This document shows, in pieces, positions 26,801-34,261 of a stretch of 64,000 nucleotides of DNA. Each line of letters starts with the position of its first letter. Within the stretch, counting starts at the first letter, position 1. The notes beneath the pieces were generated by a model, which was not told the DNA's origin, made no database searches, and was given only the letters and a program-made list of their open reading frames with translations. A program made the translations under genes and the position numbers. Origin of the DNA: Sinomicrobium oceani (GTDB lineage: Bacteria > Bacteroidota > Bacteroidia > Flavobacteriales > Flavobacteriaceae); NCBI RefSeq assembly GCF_900119185.1, contig NZ_FPJE01000005.1, positions 1-64,000 of the forward strand, written 5' to 3'.

Positions 26801-27553
26801 TCCTCTTATAAGGTATTCAGCTTGGTTGATTTCAAGCGTTTGTGCACCAACATCTTTGTTGCTTTGTTTTACTGCTTTTACAACCTCACTCAAGCCTATG
26901 TTGTATTGCCGCATTAATTCGGGATTAACATCCACTTGATATTCCAAAACATATCCGCCGATGGAAGCCACTTCGGAAACACCACTCGCCGAAGACAGTG
27001 CGTATTTTACGTAGAAATCCTGAATGCTTCGTAATTCCTGTAAATCCCATCCACCTGTAACATTACCATCTTTATCACGTCCCTCAAGGGTGTACCAATA
27101 TATTTGCCCTAATCCTGTGGCATCGGGACCTAGAGCTGGATTAACGCCTTCTGGTAGAAGTCCGGCTGGTAATGAGTTTAATTTTTCAAGTATTCGGCTT
27201 CTGCTCCAATAAAATTCAATATCTTCTTCGAAAATGATATAAATGCTCGAAAACCCGAACATAGATGAACTACGTATTGTTTTAACCCCTGGAATACCAA
27301 GAAGCGATGTGGTTAGAGGATAAGTAATTTGATCCTCAATATCTTGAGGGGAACGACCATCCCATTTAGTAAATACAATTTGTTGGTTTTCGCCAATATC
27401 TGGTATGGCATCTACGGCAACAGGGTCTCGAGGAAGTGAGCCTGTATTCCATTCAAACGGGGCGTTTACGACTCCCCAAGCAATAAAAAGTGCAAGTAGT
27501 AGAACGGCTACTAGTTTGTTTTCTATAAGAAATTTTATGCATTTATTTAGCAT
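23813..27553 (-). CDS. cusA: CusA heavy-metal RND efflux pump, extended form
   Basis: The 1246-residue pump has the RND layout: N-terminal helix, porter domain (PVAVDAIPDIGENQ, WEG-type WDGRSPQDIEDQITYPLT), six helices with GIAIAIGTMVDVGVILSEN, second porter half, then GFIALFGIATDDGVVMATY. The HME (Cu/Ag/divalent) subgroup is indicated by these signatures and the neighbours. It is about 200 residues longer than E. coli CusA. The extra length comes from added membrane helices at about 530-640 and a linker at about 725-810 rich in charged residues. It heads the long minus-strand copper operon. Confidence 0.93.
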   Translation of the reverse strand: MLNKCIKFLIENKLVAVLLLALFIAWGVVNAPFEWNTGSLPRDPVAVDAIPDIGENQQIVFTKWDGRSPQDIEDQITYPLTTSLLGIPGVKTIRSSSMFGFSSIYIIFEEDIEFYWSRSRILEKLNSLPAGLLPEGVNPALGPDATGLGQIYWYTLEGRDKDGNVTGGWDLQELRSIQDFYVKYALSSASGVSEVASIGGYVLEYQVDVNPELMRQYNIGLSEVVKAVKQSNKDVGAQTLEINQAEYLIRGLGYIKKLSDLENAVVTSKDFTSIRIKDIAKVTHGPATRRGLLDKEGAEVVGGVVVARYGANPMEVINNVKEKINELSSGLPSKTLSDGRTSQLTIVPFYDRTELIQETLGTLDEALTLEILITIFVIIIMVFNLRASVLISGLLPVAVLMVFISMKLFNVDANIVALSGIAIAIGTMVDVGVILSENVLRHIDENEEKLPMNTVVYNATAEVSGAILTAVMTTIISFIPVFTMIGAEGKLFRPLAFTKTAALTASLIVALFLLPPFAAYLFKKRNLKTSFSYMLNGALIVFGVLSLILGYPLGLILVAFGVVGFLSLKEKITSKRANIINIFVSAFAIIFLLAEYWRPLGVDRSILINLIFVGLICFGLLGVFTLFRNYYVRILNWALRNKLLFLSIPTAIVIFGVMIMRNTGKEFMPSLNEGSFLLMPTSMPHAGVEENKRVLQQLDMAVASIPEIETVVGKSGRTESALDPAPLSMYENVIQYKSEYILNENRKRQRFKVNEDGLFVLKDGSLVTNPNSEIEVEDDDYKASKITDPFSVTSSQLIPDDDGEYFRNWRPEIESPDDIWKEIVRVTKLPGVTSAPKLQPIETRLVMLQTGMRAPMGIKVKGQDLKEIEAFGVQLEDILKQAEGVKDEAVFADRIVGKPYLLIDIDRERLARYGITIEQVQQVIQVSVGGMVLSQTVEGRERYGIRVRYPRELRANPNDLKDIYVPVEKGSPVPLSELATIRYEQGPQVIKSEDTFLVGYVLFDKLDGFAEVDVVENAQALIQEKIDNGELTVPKGINYQFTGTYENQLRAEKTLSVVVPLALAIIFLILYFQFRSVGTSLMVFTGIAVAFAGGFLMIWFYGQDWFLNFSFFGENLRDLFQMHTINLSVAVWVGFIALFGIATDDGVVMATYLTQTFDRNTPETKQEIRASVVEAGEKRIRPCLMTTATTILALLPVLTSTGRGSDIMIPMAIPSFGGMLIALVTLFVVPVLFSWKEEFQLKRATK

Positions 27554-27589
27554 CTTTATTGATAATTAAACAGTTATACATTGAATAAC

Positions 27590-27608
27590 TTTCTGATAAT
27601 ATCAGAAA
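27590..27608. promoter_or_regulatory. Palindrome upstream of cusA (site 1)
   Basis: A perfect inverted repeat, TTTCTGATA, one central base, TATCAGAAA, lies 37 bp upstream of the cusA ATG. It shares its GATA-N-TATC core with the palindromes at 27659-27678 and 28221-28240. Probable operator for a dimeric regulator of the cus operon; the protein is not identified. Confidence 0.65.
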
Positions 27609-27658
27609 ATTAAACACAACAAAGTAAGCCCAAGATGGAAGTAACCATAGAGCAAATC

Positions 27659-27678
27659 TTTCCGATAATTATCGGAAA
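27659..27678. promoter_or_regulatory. Palindrome upstream of cusA (site 2)
   Basis: A perfect 20-bp inverted repeat, TTTCCGATA-AT-TATCGGAAA, about 106 bp upstream of cusA and just beyond the 3' end of the HYC_CC_PP gene at 27689. Read as NNGAT-N4-ATCNN it has the spacing of Crp/Fnr-family sites, although the outer bases are not the classical TT/AA. Confidence 0.65.
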
Positions 27679-27688
27679 CTGTTTAAAA

Positions 27689-28105
27689 TCAAATTAAATA
27701 AGTTTCGTGTAGTTTTTGTACGTTCCTTACAAGATAAGGAGGTGTATAATCTCTAAATGGAACAATGTTCTTATCCAGTCCATCAAAAAGATTAATATAA
27801 GTATAAAAGAAAGTAGCAACAAAGGCTTGATGCTCAAAGCTTAAATTGGTGTAAGATGTTTTTAAATCATCTTGACCGTCATTCACTATTTGTACATCTG
27901 AACAGCAAGATTTTTCCGAAAAACCTGCTTCACAACTTTTTTGGGATGATTGATTTTCCATTCCACAGGTTTGAGCATTATGAAATAAAGCAAAATCAAC
28001 CAAAGAATCTCCACAATAATGCATATCTACAGTAAACGACATAGTGGTAACAAATACCAAGCTCGCTAAGGCTACAGATAATATTTTATGGAAAAATGAT
28101 TTCAT
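27689..28105 (-). CDS. HYC_CC_PP family exported protein (copy 1)
   Basis: A 138-residue protein with a signal peptide (1-25). It shows the family marks in order: MHYCGDSLVD, the paired cysteines ending SEKSCCSDV, and the C-terminal FRDYTPPYL. Further cysteines (CGMENQ, SCEAGF) give a Cys-rich middle section. The family is known from Bacteroidota copper loci but has no assigned function; periplasmic metal binding is likely. It is divergent from a paralogue at 28353-28769. Confidence 0.85.
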   Translation of the reverse strand: MKSFFHKILSVALASLVFVTTMSFTVDMHYCGDSLVDFALFHNAQTCGMENQSSQKSCEAGFSEKSCCSDVQIVNDGQDDLKTSYTNLSFEHQAFVATFFYTYINLFDGLDKNIVPFRDYTPPYLVRNVQKLHETYLI

Positions 28106-28220
28106 AAGACTGCAAATATATATAAAACAACGAAATATAAAAACATTAATAATTCTTTTCGTTATGTTAAACTTTTACTTCCTATACTATTTTCGACAAA
28201 AAAAGAATCAAATTTCTAAA

Positions 28221-28240
28221 AATATGATAAATATCATATT
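28221..28240. promoter_or_regulatory. Palindrome centred between divergent HYC_CC_PP genes (site 3)
   Basis: A perfect 20-bp inverted repeat, AATATGATA-AA-TATCATATT, lies about 115 bp from each of the two divergent start codons. The core GATA-NN-TATC matches the two sites upstream of cusA, suggesting one regulator for all three promoters. A second inverted repeat, TGTTAA (28307-28312) and TTAACA (28321-28326), lies nearer the plus-strand gene. Confidence 0.65.
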
Positions 28241-28352
28241 ACCGTCGTCTTTTTTTGCAGTATCTTCGGTTAAATAAGGTGTTAAAAACACATTACTAAA
28301 AAATTATGTTAAAAATATAGTTAACATTTGTTATTTTTTTTATATTCGTATT

Positions 28353-28769
28353 ATGCAAAGCTTTAATAAAATAATAGCTGTTTCATTGGTACTTGCAGTA
28401 ATGTTTGCTTCATCGTCTTTTACTGTGAATATGCATTTCTGCTGTGATAAACTCGTGGATATGGCGGTTTTAAATAAAGCTCAGGTTTGTGATAATGCGG
28501 TGAAGGCTCAGACCAATCCTTCAAAAAAATGTTCGTTCGAAAAAAAAGGTTGCTGTGCTAATAAATCTATAGTTAAAGAAAGTGGCGATAACTTTCAAAA
28601 AGCTTCATTTGAGATGGAAAATCATAAACTGATTTTCCTACACACATTTTTTTACACTTACGTAAATCTATTCGAAGGGTTGGAACAAAATATAATCCCT
28701 TTTAGGGATTATGACCCACCCCTCATACCGAAAGATTTTCAAGTACTCCACGAGGTATATTTAATTTGA
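28353..28769 (+). CDS. HYC_CC_PP family exported protein (copy 2)
   Basis: The 138-residue paralogue of the divergent gene at 27689-28105. It has a signal peptide (1-25), MHFCCDKLVDMAVL, a Cys-rich middle (SKKCSFEKKGCCANKS) and the FRDYDPPLIP ending. In the first motif tyrosine is replaced by Phe-Cys-Cys. The pair has equal length, so it probably arose by an inverted duplication around the shared promoter region. Presumed periplasmic metal-binding role. Confidence 0.85.
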   Translation: MQSFNKIIAVSLVLAVMFASSSFTVNMHFCCDKLVDMAVLNKAQVCDNAVKAQTNPSKKCSFEKKGCCANKSIVKESGDNFQKASFEMENHKLIFLHTFFYTYVNLFEGLEQNIIPFRDYDPPLIPKDFQVLHEVYLI

Positions 28770-28909
28770 TTTCATCCTAAGTAGGTTCTTTTTCAAACAA
28801 CCTACCTTATATGTTGGCCTGTACTACGCAAAGGCTAACAACTGGTGCGCTCTATCCTGAGCATACCACACTTTCAACTGTAGGCTTCCCTCTTTTAATA
28901 ATTAATACT

Positions 28910-29491
28910 ATGGATTTACAGAAAGAATTCTGGATAAAGAATATGGTATGTAGCCGTTGTCTAAAAGTAATAACGCAAGAACTGGAAGAGATGGGAATAA
29001 CCGTACTCTCTTTGGAATTAGGTAAACTATTGGTTGAATCTTCAAAAAACACCAACACGGAGGTTACGTATAAAGTTACCAAAGTACTTCATTCCAATGA
29101 TTTTGATATAGTACAAAGTGAAGGGGAAATGCTGGTTGAAAGAATAAAAATTATTCTAATTGAACAACTTGATGAGCTACCACTAACGTTAAAAGTTAAG
29201 ACCTCAGAACATTTATCATCAACCCTTCACCGAGATTACAAGGCATTGAGCAAACTATTCTCATCGAAGGAAAAGACCACCATTGAAAAGTACTTTATAA
29301 AATTAAAAATTGAAAAAGTCAAGGAACTCATACAGCTTAAACAGCATTCCTTCTCTGATATAGGGTACTTATTGGATTACAGCAGTGTAAATCACTTATC
29401 TAGACAATTTAAGGATGTGGTTGGAATGAGTATGAGCGACTATAAAAACACAGAAAAATGGAAACGAAATTTCTATGATGAAATTATATAA
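28910..29491 (+). CDS. HMA-like/AraC-family transcriptional regulator (copy 2)
   Basis: The frame is open from 28811, but the first 33 residues are unlike the family; ATG 28910 begins MDLQKEFWIKNMVCSRCLKV, matching the HMA-like N-terminus of the regulator at 13450-14016. The protein is then 193 residues. The C-terminal AraC domain has HSFSDIGYLLDYSSVNHLS and FKDVVGMSMSDYK. The CxxC loop (MVCSRC) suggests metal sensing. It precedes the large plus-strand operon and follows the HYC_CC_PP gene, so it may activate either. Confidence 0.85.
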   Translation: MDLQKEFWIKNMVCSRCLKVITQELEEMGITVLSLELGKLLVESSKNTNTEVTYKVTKVLHSNDFDIVQSEGEMLVERIKIILIEQLDELPLTLKVKTSEHLSSTLHRDYKALSKLFSSKEKTTIEKYFIKLKIEKVKELIQLKQHSFSDIGYLLDYSSVNHLSRQFKDVVGMSMSDYKNTEKWKRNFYDEII

Positions 29492-29497
29492 ATAACA

Positions 29498-29543
29498 ACG
29501 AAAGTTATGCAGATGAAGTAGCATAAAAACAGATAGCTTTCGT
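29498..29543 (+). terminator. Hairpin downstream of the AraC-type gene
   Basis: A two-part stem starting seven bases after the regulator stop: ACGAAAG with CTTTCGT (outer) and TTATGC with GCATAA (inner), with a 10-nt loop and a one-sided 10-nt bulge. No strong U-run follows directly, so it could be a Rho-independent terminator of modest strength or an mRNA-stabilising structure. Confidence 0.5.
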
Positions 29544-29570
29544 GTTAATTATAATATTAAAAACCCTAAA

Positions 29571-29631
29571 GCCTGAACTCCCTAAGGCTTGTGTTGATAA
29601 TCCCCCAATTACAACATAAGCCAGTTCAGGT
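29571..29631 (+). other. Hairpin element 3 (shared GCCTGAACT outer stem)
   Basis: GCCTGAACT (29571-29579) pairs with AGTTCAGGT (29623-29631), and the inner GGCTTGTGTTG (29586-29596) pairs with CAACATAAGCC (29612-29622) through one G-U. The outer stem matches hairpin element 1 in the cus operon. It ends 42 bp upstream of the DUF2933-like gene, the first gene of the large plus-strand operon. G-U pairs favour the plus-strand RNA. Possible leader element; function unknown. Confidence 0.65.
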
Positions 29632-29673
29632 CTTAAAAAGGCGAGGAATAAACATTAATTAAAATAAAAAACA

Positions 29674-29901
29674 ATGAAAAATCACTGGTTATGGATGGTC
29701 CTCGGTTGTGGACTGCCGCTTTTACTCATCTTTTTAGCACCATCTATTGGAATTGGTGGTGGCACCTGGCTTTTTGCATTTATTATAATAATGTTCGCAG
29801 TACACTTGTTAATGCCCATGCGGCACGGGAGCCATACGCACGGATTGTCCAATGAGAACTTAAAAAAGAAGGATAAAAAAAAAGAAGGACAACATCACTA
29901 A
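29674..29901 (+). CDS. DUF2933-like small membrane protein
   Basis: Seventy-five residues: two hydrophobic helices (about 5-21 and 29-45) separated by a Gly-rich turn (SIGIGGG), followed by a His- and Lys-rich tail (MRHGSHTHG ... KKEGQHH). This matches the DUF2933 type of small proteins common in metal-resistance islands. The His cluster could bind metal at the membrane. First gene of the long plus-strand operon. Confidence 0.72.
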   Translation: MKNHWLWMVLGCGLPLLLIFLAPSIGIGGGTWLFAFIIIMFAVHLLMPMRHGSHTHGLSNENLKKKDKKKEGQHH

Positions 29902-29911
29902 AATTTATGTT

Positions 29912-30124
29912 ATGAAACGAAAATTTCAAATTAATGGTATTAGTTGCGGCGGCTGCATTAGCAGGGTCAAAAAGACATTGGAAGAACATCCAAAGATTGA
30001 AAAGGCAGAAATTTTTCTGGCACCAAAAGGAGCTACAATCATCACTATGAAGGAAACGCTTTCAGTAGATGAATTACAAAAACAACTCAGCAACCTTGAG
30101 GGTTACACAATTGAAAAACTATAA
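29912..30124 (+). CDS. Small HMA-domain metal chaperone
   Basis: A 70-residue HMA protein with the metal loop ISCGGCISRV (CxxC near 12-15), then a predicted beta-alpha-beta-beta-alpha-beta fold. It shares the CGGC loop with the 4578-4790 protein but is otherwise diverged. Likely carries Cu(I) in the cytoplasm, possibly to the CPH-type ATPase encoded at 45422. Co-transcribed with its neighbours (10-bp and 22-bp gaps). Confidence 0.85.
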   Translation: MKRKFQINGISCGGCISRVKKTLEEHPKIEKAEIFLAPKGATIITMKETLSVDELQKQLSNLEGYTIEKL

Positions 30125-30146
30125 AAGTAACTTAAAACCAAAAATT

Positions 30147-30365
30147 ATGCATTTTTACGAAGGACATTTTGGAGGTATGCACCTAATATGGTGGATTATT
30201 TGGATGGCGTTTATCATTTGGATTTTCTTTATCCCAACTGATATCCCATACCAAAGAACAAAAGAAGAAAAGCCATTGGACATCCTAAAAAACAGGTTTG
30301 CCAAGGGCGAAATTTCAAAGGAGGAATTTGAAGAATCCAAAAAATTATTAAAATCAGACAACTAA
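30147..30365 (+). CDS. Small membrane protein with SHOCT-type tail
   Basis: The frame is open from 30069, but ATG 30147 gives the plausible 72-residue protein MHFYEGHFGGMHLIWW. The longer reading overlaps the HMA gene. One aromatic membrane helix (about 13-30) is followed by a short C-terminal domain, LDILKNRFAKGEISKEEFEE, a classic SHOCT motif. SHOCT tails are often oligomerisation modules of membrane proteins. Function unknown. Confidence 0.8.
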   Translation: MHFYEGHFGGMHLIWWIIWMAFIIWIFFIPTDIPYQRTKEEKPLDILKNRFAKGEISKEEFEESKKLLKSDN

Positions 30366-30382
30366 CTCAAAACTTTAAAATT

Positions 30383-30661
30383 ATGTATCGATTAAACGTA
30401 AAAAAACTCGGATTTGCTTTCGGTCTTACGGCGGCACTAATTTACTTAGGCTGTATGATAGTTATGTCAACAGCAGGTCGAGAAGCCACTATCGATTTTT
30501 TCAACAGCCTATTGCACGGTTTAGATACCACAAGCATTATCAGGATGGATGTGCCACTATGGGAAGCTGGTTTGGGAATAGTACAGATATTCATTTTAGG
30601 ATGGCTAATAGGTGCCTGTATTGCGGCTTTTTATAATGCGCAAATAAAAGTCAAAAAATAA
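30383..30661 (+). CDS. DUF5676 membrane protein
   Basis: A 92-residue protein with two hydrophobic helices (about 11-30 and 62-85) and the pattern LGFAFGLTAALIYLGC near the start and GWLIGACIAAFYN near the end. This fits the DUF5676 family of small membrane proteins found in metal-resistance clusters. Function unknown. Spacing of 17-18 bp on both sides supports operon membership. Confidence 0.75.
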   Translation: MYRLNVKKLGFAFGLTAALIYLGCMIVMSTAGREATIDFFNSLLHGLDTTSIIRMDVPLWEAGLGIVQIFILGWLIGACIAAFYNAQIKVKK

Positions 30662-30679
30662 GAGAGTAAAATAAAATTT

Positions 30680-31390
30680 ATGCAATATGTCTGGTTCATA
30701 TGGTCTCTTATAATTCTTGCTCTTTGGGCAATAATCTATTTGTCAAAAAAGGGGTATAGAAAAGAAATGCTCAAAATGAGCCTTATTACGATGCCCTTTG
30801 GTTTAACAGAACCATTATTTGTACCAGAATATTGGATGCCACCTTCCTTATTCCATTTAGCGGAAAGAACAGGTTTTGATATTGAGAGCCTTATCTTCTC
30901 TTTTGCCATTGGCGGAATAGGGACGGTATTGTATAATCTGATATTCAAAAAAGGCTATATAGATATGCCTCATACCGAACGGAGCCACCAAAGACATAAG
31001 CTACATATTTATATACTTTTTGTTCCAGCCATTGTATTCGTCATATTTAGTCTTTTCACCACGCTTAACCACATCTATTGTGGCATCATTGCAATGTTTT
31101 TTGGTGGTTTGGCAACATTGTACTGTCGCCCAGATTTAAAAGGAAAGATATGGGTTGGAGGAATCTTGTTTACCATACTGTACTTCATTTATTTCGGAAG
31201 CATCCTTCCGTTTTATCCGCAATATGTTGAGCTGTACTGGAATCTGGACAACCTGACCCATATTCTTGTTTTGGGAATCCCAATTGAAGAGTTACTGTTC
31301 GCTTTCACCTTTGGTATGTATTGGTCTGGATTATATGAACACTTGTATTGGAGAAAACTTATAAAATCGAAAGAAATGTCAACCAACTAA
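30680..31390 (+). CDS. Lycopene-cyclase-domain-like membrane protein
   Basis: The 236-residue protein has about seven membrane helices and the ending LGIPIEELLFAFTFGMYWSG, resembling the PxEE motif of heterodimeric/CrtYcd-type lycopene cyclases. An earlier helix contains TEPLFVPEYWMPPSLF. No carotenoid genes accompany it, so it is likely a family member with another activity in the island's membrane stress set. The family assignment rests on the PIEELLF box and helix pattern; catalysis is not implied. Confidence 0.65.
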   Translation: MQYVWFIWSLIILALWAIIYLSKKGYRKEMLKMSLITMPFGLTEPLFVPEYWMPPSLFHLAERTGFDIESLIFSFAIGGIGTVLYNLIFKKGYIDMPHTERSHQRHKLHIYILFVPAIVFVIFSLFTTLNHIYCGIIAMFFGGLATLYCRPDLKGKIWVGGILFTILYFIYFGSILPFYPQYVELYWNLDNLTHILVLGIPIEELLFAFTFGMYWSGLYEHLYWRKLIKSKEMSTN

Positions 31391-31402
31391 AACATTCAAA
31401 TT

Positions 31403-31864
31403 ATGAAAATATTATTGGCCATAGATGGTTCAGATTTTAGTGAAGTACCCATTAACGAGCTTAAGAAAATGACTTTATCCTCAAATAGTGAAATTCATAT
31501 TATAAATGTTTATGAAGTTCCGAAAACAACCGGTCTGGGATTGCATACTATGGGCGGCAAGATAGGAAATTACATAGAAGAAATTAAAAGTAACGCTCAA
31601 AAATTGGGAAACAAAATCGTTTCAGAAGCTTCCGATAAAATCAAGGCCGAAAACAAGGCACTTACCATAACCACAAGTGTTGTTAGCGGACTGCCCAAAA
31701 GTACTATTAATGAAAAAGCAGAAAATTGGGGTGCAGATTTAATTGTAGTAGGCTCTCAGGGTCACGGTGCTTTTTCTCGCTTAGTATTGGGCTCAGTATC
31801 CCAATATTTAACCACAAATGCCAAATGTTCAGTACTGATTGCAAGAGATAGAAATAAAAAATGA
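31403..31864 (+). CDS. Universal stress protein (single domain)
   Basis: A 153-residue UspA-fold protein starting MKILLAIDGSDFSE. The ATP-binding loop is near the end: GSQGHGAFSRLVLGSVS, matching G-2x-G-9x-G-S. Such proteins are induced by energy or redox stress. Its stop overlaps the next ATG (ATGA). A second, tandem-domain USP is encoded at 38664-39494 in the same operon. Confidence 0.92.
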   Translation: MKILLAIDGSDFSEVPINELKKMTLSSNSEIHIINVYEVPKTTGLGLHTMGGKIGNYIEEIKSNAQKLGNKIVSEASDKIKAENKALTITTSVVSGLPKSTINEKAENWGADLIVVGSQGHGAFSRLVLGSVSQYLTTNAKCSVLIARDRNKK

Positions 31865-33216
31865 AAGAAAAGCAAACACATAGCATTACATTAGAATCCA
31901 CTTGTAAGATAACAGATGAAATCTGTCTTCCCGATACCAAATTACCTAGTGTGGTTATCGTTGGTGGAGGATTTGCAGGTTTGGCATTGGTTGAAAAACT
32001 GAAACACAAAGAAGTTCAAGTGGTTTTACTCGATAAAAATAACTTCCATCAATTTCAGCCTTTATTATATCAAGTGGCAACGAGTGCGTTGGAACCTGAT
32101 AGCATAGTATTTCCATTCAGAAAACAAATCAATGGCTATAAAAATGTTTTCTTTCGTTTGGCAGAAGTTGTGGAAATTCAACCTGATTCAAATACTATAT
32201 TGACCAATAAGGGAAGTGTTTCTTATGACTATTTAGTGTTGGCTACTGGCACGACCACCAATTTCTTTGGGATGGATTCTGTAGCCGAAAATAGTTTGGG
32301 GATGAAGGATATTCGCGATTCCCTCAACATCCGTCATATGATGTTGCAAAATTTGGAACAGGCAGCTATTACTTGTGATGATAAAGAACGCGACGCGCTG
32401 ACAAATTTTGTAATAGTAGGTGGTGGTCCAGCAGGCGTAGAAATGGCAGGAGCTTTGGCAGAGTTTTGCAAATACATCCTTCCCAAAGATTACCCAGAGT
32501 ACCCTTCTTCCATTATGAATATTTATCTAATAGAAGCCATTGATGAGTTGTTAGGCACAATGTCAGACAAGGCATCATCGAAAACCCTCAAATATTTAGA
32601 GGATTTGAATGTAAAGGTATTATTAAATGAAGCTGTAAGCAATTATGACGGCAACGAAGTCACTACCAAAAGTGGTAAGACCATTTTGGCTAAAAATCTT
32701 ATCTGGACGGCTGGCGTAAAAGGACAATTCCCAAAAGGTATTGATGAAAAACACGTGGTCAAGGGCAACCGGATTAAAACCGATGCTAATTTAAAAGTAG
32801 AAGGCTACGAAAACATTTTTGCCATAGGCGATATAGCTGCGCTTATTTCTGAAGAAAGACCCAAAGGGCATCCACAGGTGGCGCAGGCAGCAATTCAACA
32901 AGGAAAATATCTGGGTAATTCTATATTAAACCTCATAAATAATAAACCCACACAACCTTTCGAATATAAAGACAAAGGCTCCTTGGCCACTGTAGGAAAA
33001 CGCAAGGCAGTTGCCGATTTGGGCAAATTTAAATTTGCAGGCTATTTCGCCTGGTTGCTGTGGTCCGTTGTTCACTTGATGTCCATAAGTGGATTTAGAA
33101 ATAGATTGATGGTTGGTTTTAATTGGGCGGTTAGCTATTTCACTTATGAAAAGAGCAACCGCTTGATTATTAGAAATTTTAAGCCAAAATCATTAATCGA
33201 TAATACAGAAGAATAA
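31861..33216 (+). CDS. NAD(P)H dehydrogenase-like FAD oxidoreductase (NDH-2 type)
   Basis: The 451-residue flavoprotein has an FAD-binding GGGFAG (35-40), a second dinucleotide loop GGGPAGVEMAGALAEF for NAD(P)H, and the FAIGDIAAL box near the C-terminal third. The C-terminal part (FAGYFAWLLWSVVHLM) is the amphipathic membrane-binding segment of type II NADH dehydrogenases. It would feed electrons from NADH to quinone without pumping protons. The N-terminal ~28 residues are an unusual extra stretch. Confidence 0.88.
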   Translation: MKEKQTHSITLESTCKITDEICLPDTKLPSVVIVGGGFAGLALVEKLKHKEVQVVLLDKNNFHQFQPLLYQVATSALEPDSIVFPFRKQINGYKNVFFRLAEVVEIQPDSNTILTNKGSVSYDYLVLATGTTTNFFGMDSVAENSLGMKDIRDSLNIRHMMLQNLEQAAITCDDKERDALTNFVIVGGGPAGVEMAGALAEFCKYILPKDYPEYPSSIMNIYLIEAIDELLGTMSDKASSKTLKYLEDLNVKVLLNEAVSNYDGNEVTTKSGKTILAKNLIWTAGVKGQFPKGIDEKHVVKGNRIKTDANLKVEGYENIFAIGDIAALISEERPKGHPQVAQAAIQQGKYLGNSILNLINNKPTQPFEYKDKGSLATVGKRKAVADLGKFKFAGYFAWLLWSVVHLMSISGFRNRLMVGFNWAVSYFTYEKSNRLIIRNFKPKSLIDNTEE

Positions 33217-33236
33217 CTAATTAAAACAAAATTTAT

Positions 33237-34250
33237 ATGAAAGAAATAGGAGTTATAGGATACGGAGTCATAGGAAAAAGAGTGGCAGATGCCATCAAAT
33301 TACAAGATGATATGAAGCTTTCGGGCGTTTGCGATATAATCAGCGATTGGCGCATTCAAAATGCCGTAAGAAAGGAGTATGATATTTATGCAGCTACCGA
33401 AGAAGCAGCCAATGATATGGACTCAAAAGGAATTTCAGTAAAAGGAAGCTTACAGGAACTTTTAAAGAAATCAGATCTTGTTGTGGACTGTACACCCAAA
33501 AAAATTGCCGCTCAGAATGTCGTTATCTACAAGGAGCAAAACATCAAATTTATTCTACACGGTGGCGAAAAACACGAAACCACAGGGCATTCCTTTAGTG
33601 CAGAAAATAATTACAAATCAGCTCTAAACTTGAATGCGACAAGAGTAGTTTCTTGTAATACTACGTCTATTTTAAGAACCTTGACCGCTTTAAAAAGAGC
33701 CGATTTATTGGATTATGCCAGAGGTACACTTTTAAGAAGAGCTACAGACCCTTGGGAAAGTCATTTAGGTGGTATTATGAATACAATGGTTCCCGAAAAA
33801 GATATCCCAAGCCATCAAGGTCCAGATGCTAAAAGTGTTGACCCAGAACTGGATGTCATCACCGCAGCGGTAAAAGTACCCGAAACATTGAGCCATATGC
33901 ACTACTGGAATGTGAAATTGAAAAAGCAGGCGACAAAGGAAGAAGTGCTAAATGCTTTCAAAACTTCAAGTCGTATTAAATTAATTCAATATGACCAAGG
34001 TCTGGTTTCTAACAATACCATTAAGGAAATGTTCTTGGATATGGGAAGGCCTTGGGGCGATATGTACGAAGTAGCACTATGGGAAGATATGCTGAAGGTA
34101 CAGGGAGACGAACTCTTTTATGCCTACGTGGTCGATAACCAAGCTATTGTAATCCCGGAAACAATTGATGCTATTAGGGCTTTAACTGGAATTGAAACAG
34201 ATGGTACAAAATCCATAGCCAAAACAAATGAAAGTTTAGGAATCCATTAA
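33237..34250 (+). CDS. gap2: Type II (archaeal-type) glyceraldehyde-3-phosphate dehydrogenase
   Basis: The 337-residue protein carries a Rossmann loop ([16 protein letters not shown], 5-20), the active-site cysteine C140 in VVSCNTTS, then [16 protein letters not shown] and the conserved HMHYWNV block. This is the archaeal type II family, distinct from the usual bacterial GapA. It interconverts glyceraldehyde 3-phosphate and 1,3-bisphosphoglycerate, often with NAD(P). It is rare in Bacteroidota and here lies directly before an archaeal-type aldolase gene (11 bp). Strong candidate for horizontal transfer. Confidence 0.9.
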   Translation: MKEIGVIGYGVIGKRVADAIKLQDDMKLSGVCDIISDWRIQNAVRKEYDIYAATEEAANDMDSKGISVKGSLQELLKKSDLVVDCTPKKIAAQNVVIYKEQNIKFILHGGEKHETTGHSFSAENNYKSALNLNATRVVSCNTTSILRTLTALKRADLLDYARGTLLRRATDPWESHLGGIMNTMVPEKDIPSHQGPDAKSVDPELDVITAAVKVPETLSHMHYWNVKLKKQATKEEVLNAFKTSSRIKLIQYDQGLVSNNTIKEMFLDMGRPWGDMYEVALWEDMLKVQGDELFYAYVVDNQAIVIPETIDAIRALTGIETDGTKSIAKTNESLGIH

Positions 34251-34261
34251 ATACTATCAAA

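Noticed and set aside
28811-28909. N-terminal extension of the AraC-type regulator
   Set aside because: These 33 codons do not match the family, and the homologue at 13450-14016 starts at the HMA-like domain.
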